Below are positions 6,795 through 7,972 of a stretch of 7,972 bases of DNA, piece by piece. The notes beneath the pieces are model-generated. The model had not been told where the DNA came from, ran no database searches, and saw nothing but the letters and a program-made list of their open reading frames with translations. This DNA comes from Clostridia bacterium (GTDB lineage Bacteria > Bacillota_A > Clostridia > UMGS1810). The translations under genes were made by a program, and so were the position numbers. Numbering within the stretch: position 1 is the first letter of the stretch; each line of letters starts with the position of its first letter. The DNA lies in contig JAFSBJ010000161.1 in the NCBI GenBank assembly GCA_017437345.1, positions 1 to 7,972 of the forward strand, given 5' to 3'.

Positions 6795-6822
6795 AAAATT
6801 ATAGACATACATATCCGATTTA

Positions 6823-6851
6823 ATTATAACATAAAAAAATTAACTTTTCAA
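6823..6851 (-). promoter_or_regulatory. Sigma-A-type promoter of dnaA
   Basis: On the minus strand TTGAAA (6851-6846) is separated by exactly 17 bases from a consensus TATAAT (6828-6823). The bases before the -10 read TGT, giving an extended -10 (TGnTATAAT). Transcription should start near 6816, leaving a leader of about 60 bases before the dnaA ATG. No good DnaA box overlaps it, so DnaA-dependent autoregulation here is not evident from sequence. Confidence 0.85.
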
Positions 6852-6878
6852 GCTTTTTTGTTAAAAGTTGAAAAGTTA
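6833..6878 (-). terminator. Terminator-like hairpin downstream of trmFO
   Basis: Arms TAACTTTTCAA and TTGAAAAGTTA (6841-6851 and 6868-6878) pair perfectly over 11 bp. Inside them CTTTT/AAAAG (6853-6857 and 6863-6867) adds 5 bp with one bulged base and a 5-base loop. On the minus strand the stem is followed by A and seven T (6839-6833), fitting a Rho-independent terminator for trmFO. The stem has few G-C pairs, so strength is uncertain. The dnaA -35 hexamer lies inside the 3' arm. Confidence 0.5.
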
Positions 6879-6931
6879 TAAATGAAAAATGAAAAAGGCG
6901 TAAATTGTGCATTTTTGGGCTTTTTTAAGAA

Positions 6932-7972
6932 TTAAAGCTCTAATTTAGTGAAAATTTCTATTGCTCTGGAAGAAATATAGGCATTTTTATCTTTTTTCTT
7001 TCTGAACCGCTTGTCGGAGGGTGAAATAATGCCATATGTAATGTTCATAGGCTGGAAATTTGTTATGCTTTCATCACTTATATAATGACAAAGACCACCT
7101 GTGGCTGTTTCTTTTGGAAAAATAATCTCTTCTTTTCCAAGAATTTTATTTGCCATATTAATGCCGGCAACAAAACCTGAGGATGTGGATTCAACATATC
7201 CTTCGACTCCTGTTATCTGCCCTGCAAAATATAATTTTTCATTTTTTCTTGTGCAATAGGTGGGATAAAGAAGCTTAGGAGAATTAATAAAGGTGTTGCG
7301 GTGCATAACACCATAGCGCACAAATTCGGCATTCTGAAGACCGGGAATCATTGAAAACACTCTTTTTTGTTCACCAAATTTCAAATGAGTCTGAAAACCT
7401 ACTATATTATATAGGGTTCCTTCGGAATTATCCTGACGGAGCTGAATTGCAGCGTAGGGTATTTCATTTGTGTCGGGTTTTTCCAGACCAACAGGTTTTA
7501 AAGGGCCAAATAAAAGGGTGTCTCTTCCTCTTTTTGCCATTGTTTCAACAGGCATACATCCTTCAAACACAACCTCTTTATCTGCTCCGTGCACCGGAGC
7601 AAGCTCGGCATTAACAAGCTCTTCCCAAAAGGCTTCATATTCCTCTTTAGTCATGGGACAGTTGATATAGTCGGGGGTTCCTTTATCATAACGGGCTTTT
7701 TTATATGCCTTTGTCATATCTATGCTATCCAGGGTAACAATTGGAGCTGCAGCATCAAAAAAATGGAGATAGCTTTCACCGAAAAACTCTCTTATTTCCT
7801 CATATAAATCGTCTGAGGTGAGGGGGCCTGTGGCGATGATTGTATATTCATCGGGATTAATTTTAGTATATTCCTCATTTACGATTTCAATATGTGGATT
7901 ATTTTTAATTTTTTCTGTGACAGATATGGAAAATTTTTCTCTGTCAACAGCCAGCGCGCCGCCTGCCGGAAC
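6932..7972 (-). CDS. trmFO: Methylenetetrahydrofolate-tRNA (uracil-54-C5)-methyltransferase TrmFO, 5' end outside the window
   Basis: TrmFO makes ribothymidine (m5U54) in the tRNA T-loop using methylenetetrahydrofolate and FADH2. The frame stays open to the window edge: 346 codons are visible, starting VPAGGALAVDREKF, and about 85-90 N-terminal residues (FAD GxGxxG motif and first catalytic-site Cys) are missing compared with the usual 435. Diagnostic stretches are ATGPLTS, FFDAAAPIV, DYINCPMTKEEY, FEGCMPVE (Cys codon 7558-7556, probably equivalent to catalytic Cys226 of B. subtilis), GPLKPVGLEKP, TLYNIVGFQTHLKFGEQ, RYGVMHRNTFINSPKL, FAGQITGVEGYVES and NFQPMNITYG. These separate it from its larger relative MnmG (GidA). 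An ATG at 7717 is internal and not the start. The stop is TAA, 175 bases before dnaA on the same strand, an uncommon neighbour for dnaA. Confidence 0.96.
   Translation of the reverse strand, partial: VPAGGALAVDREKFSISVTEKIKNNPHIEIVNEEYTKINPDEYTIIATGPLTSDDLYEEIREFFGESYLHFFDAAAPIVTLDSIDMTKAYKKARYDKGTPDYINCPMTKEEYEAFWEELVNAELAPVHGADKEVVFEGCMPVETMAKRGRDTLLFGPLKPVGLEKPDTNEIPYAAIQLRQDNSEGTLYNIVGFQTHLKFGEQKRVFSMIPGLQNAEFVRYGVMHRNTFINSPKLLYPTYCTRKNEKLYFAGQITGVEGYVESTSSGFVAGINMANKILGKEEIIFPKETATGGLCHYISDESITNFQPMNITYGIISPSDKRFRKKKDKNAYISSRAIEIFTKLEL

Larger units (their letters stand above)
6757..6931. other. trmFO-dnaA intergenic spacer
   Basis: Read along the minus strand, this AT-rich spacer holds the trmFO terminator-like hairpin, the overlapping dnaA promoter, a 14-bp palindrome and the dnaA SD. 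I find no coding sequence and no DnaA box within one mismatch of TTWTNCACA; the nearest is AAATGCACA at 6906-6914 (minus strand), with two mismatches. Any upstream half of a bipartite origin is therefore not visible here. Confidence 0.7.

Noticed and set aside
6932..7717. A shorter trmFO starting at the ATG at 7717
   Set aside because: The frame continues upstream to the window edge with conserved TrmFO sequence (VPAGGALAVDR, ATGPLTS, FFDAAAPIV), so the ATG is internal.
6932..7972. MnmG (GidA), the usual origin-linked relative of TrmFO
   Set aside because: The FEGCMP, GPLKPVGLE and MHRNTFINSP motifs and the short C-terminus are those of TrmFO.
1..7972. tRNA, rRNA, riboswitch, CRISPR array, insertion sequence or an unknown defence or mobile system
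   Set aside because: No such structures, direct-repeat arrays, transposase motifs or terminal inverted repeats were seen. Nearly all bases are explained by core replication genes and the two spacers.

Overview
The window is the replication-initiation locus of a low-GC Firmicutes chromosome. Seven genes lie in the order dnaA - dnaN - yaaA (S4 protein) - recF - remB - gyrB - gyrA, all on the minus strand, so transcription runs from right to left. This order is the standard Firmicutes one. The AT-rich composition, strong Shine-Dalgarno (SD) sequences, a folate-type TrmFO and the wording of the gyrase subunits (Gyr[13 protein letters not shown] and [13 protein letters not shown], Gyr[11 protein letters not shown]) point to Clostridia, probably the Oscillospirales/Ruminococcus side. 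That placement is an inference from motifs and no search was run. UGA is a stop for dnaN, yaaA and gyrB and Trp is UGG, so the standard bacterial code applies.

Layout from right to left. (1) 6932-7972 is trmFO, a tRNA U54 methyltransferase whose 5' end lies outside the window. (2) 6757-6931 is the trmFO-dnaA spacer. It holds a terminator-like hairpin that shares bases with a near-consensus sigma-A promoter for dnaA, plus a perfect 14-bp palindrome in the dnaA leader. (3) 5440-6756 is dnaA. (4) 5154-5439 is the probable replication origin: several DnaA-box-like 9-mers, a perfect inverted repeat with 14-bp arms, and next to dnaN a tandem pair of boxes, five CTA-type trinucleotides (DnaA-trio) and a 25-base pure A/T stretch. 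(5) 4041-5153 dnaN, 3821-4036 yaaA, 2748-3821 recF, 2458-2736 remB, 500-2437 gyrB and the first 155 codons of gyrA (1-466, TTG start) are tightly packed, with gaps of -1 to 33 bases, and probably form one operon.

The genes share one job. DnaA opens oriC, DnaN clamps the polymerase, RecF handles stalled forks and gaps, and GyrA/GyrB remove positive supercoils ahead of the forks. YaaA and RemB are small RNA-binding and DNA-binding passengers conserved at this place in Firmicutes.

I see no mobile element, CRISPR array, tRNA, rRNA or unknown multi-gene system. The points of interest are the fine structure of the origin, a GC-skew change between dnaA and dnaN, the unusual neighbour trmFO, and departures from textbook residues in GyrA, GyrB and DnaA.
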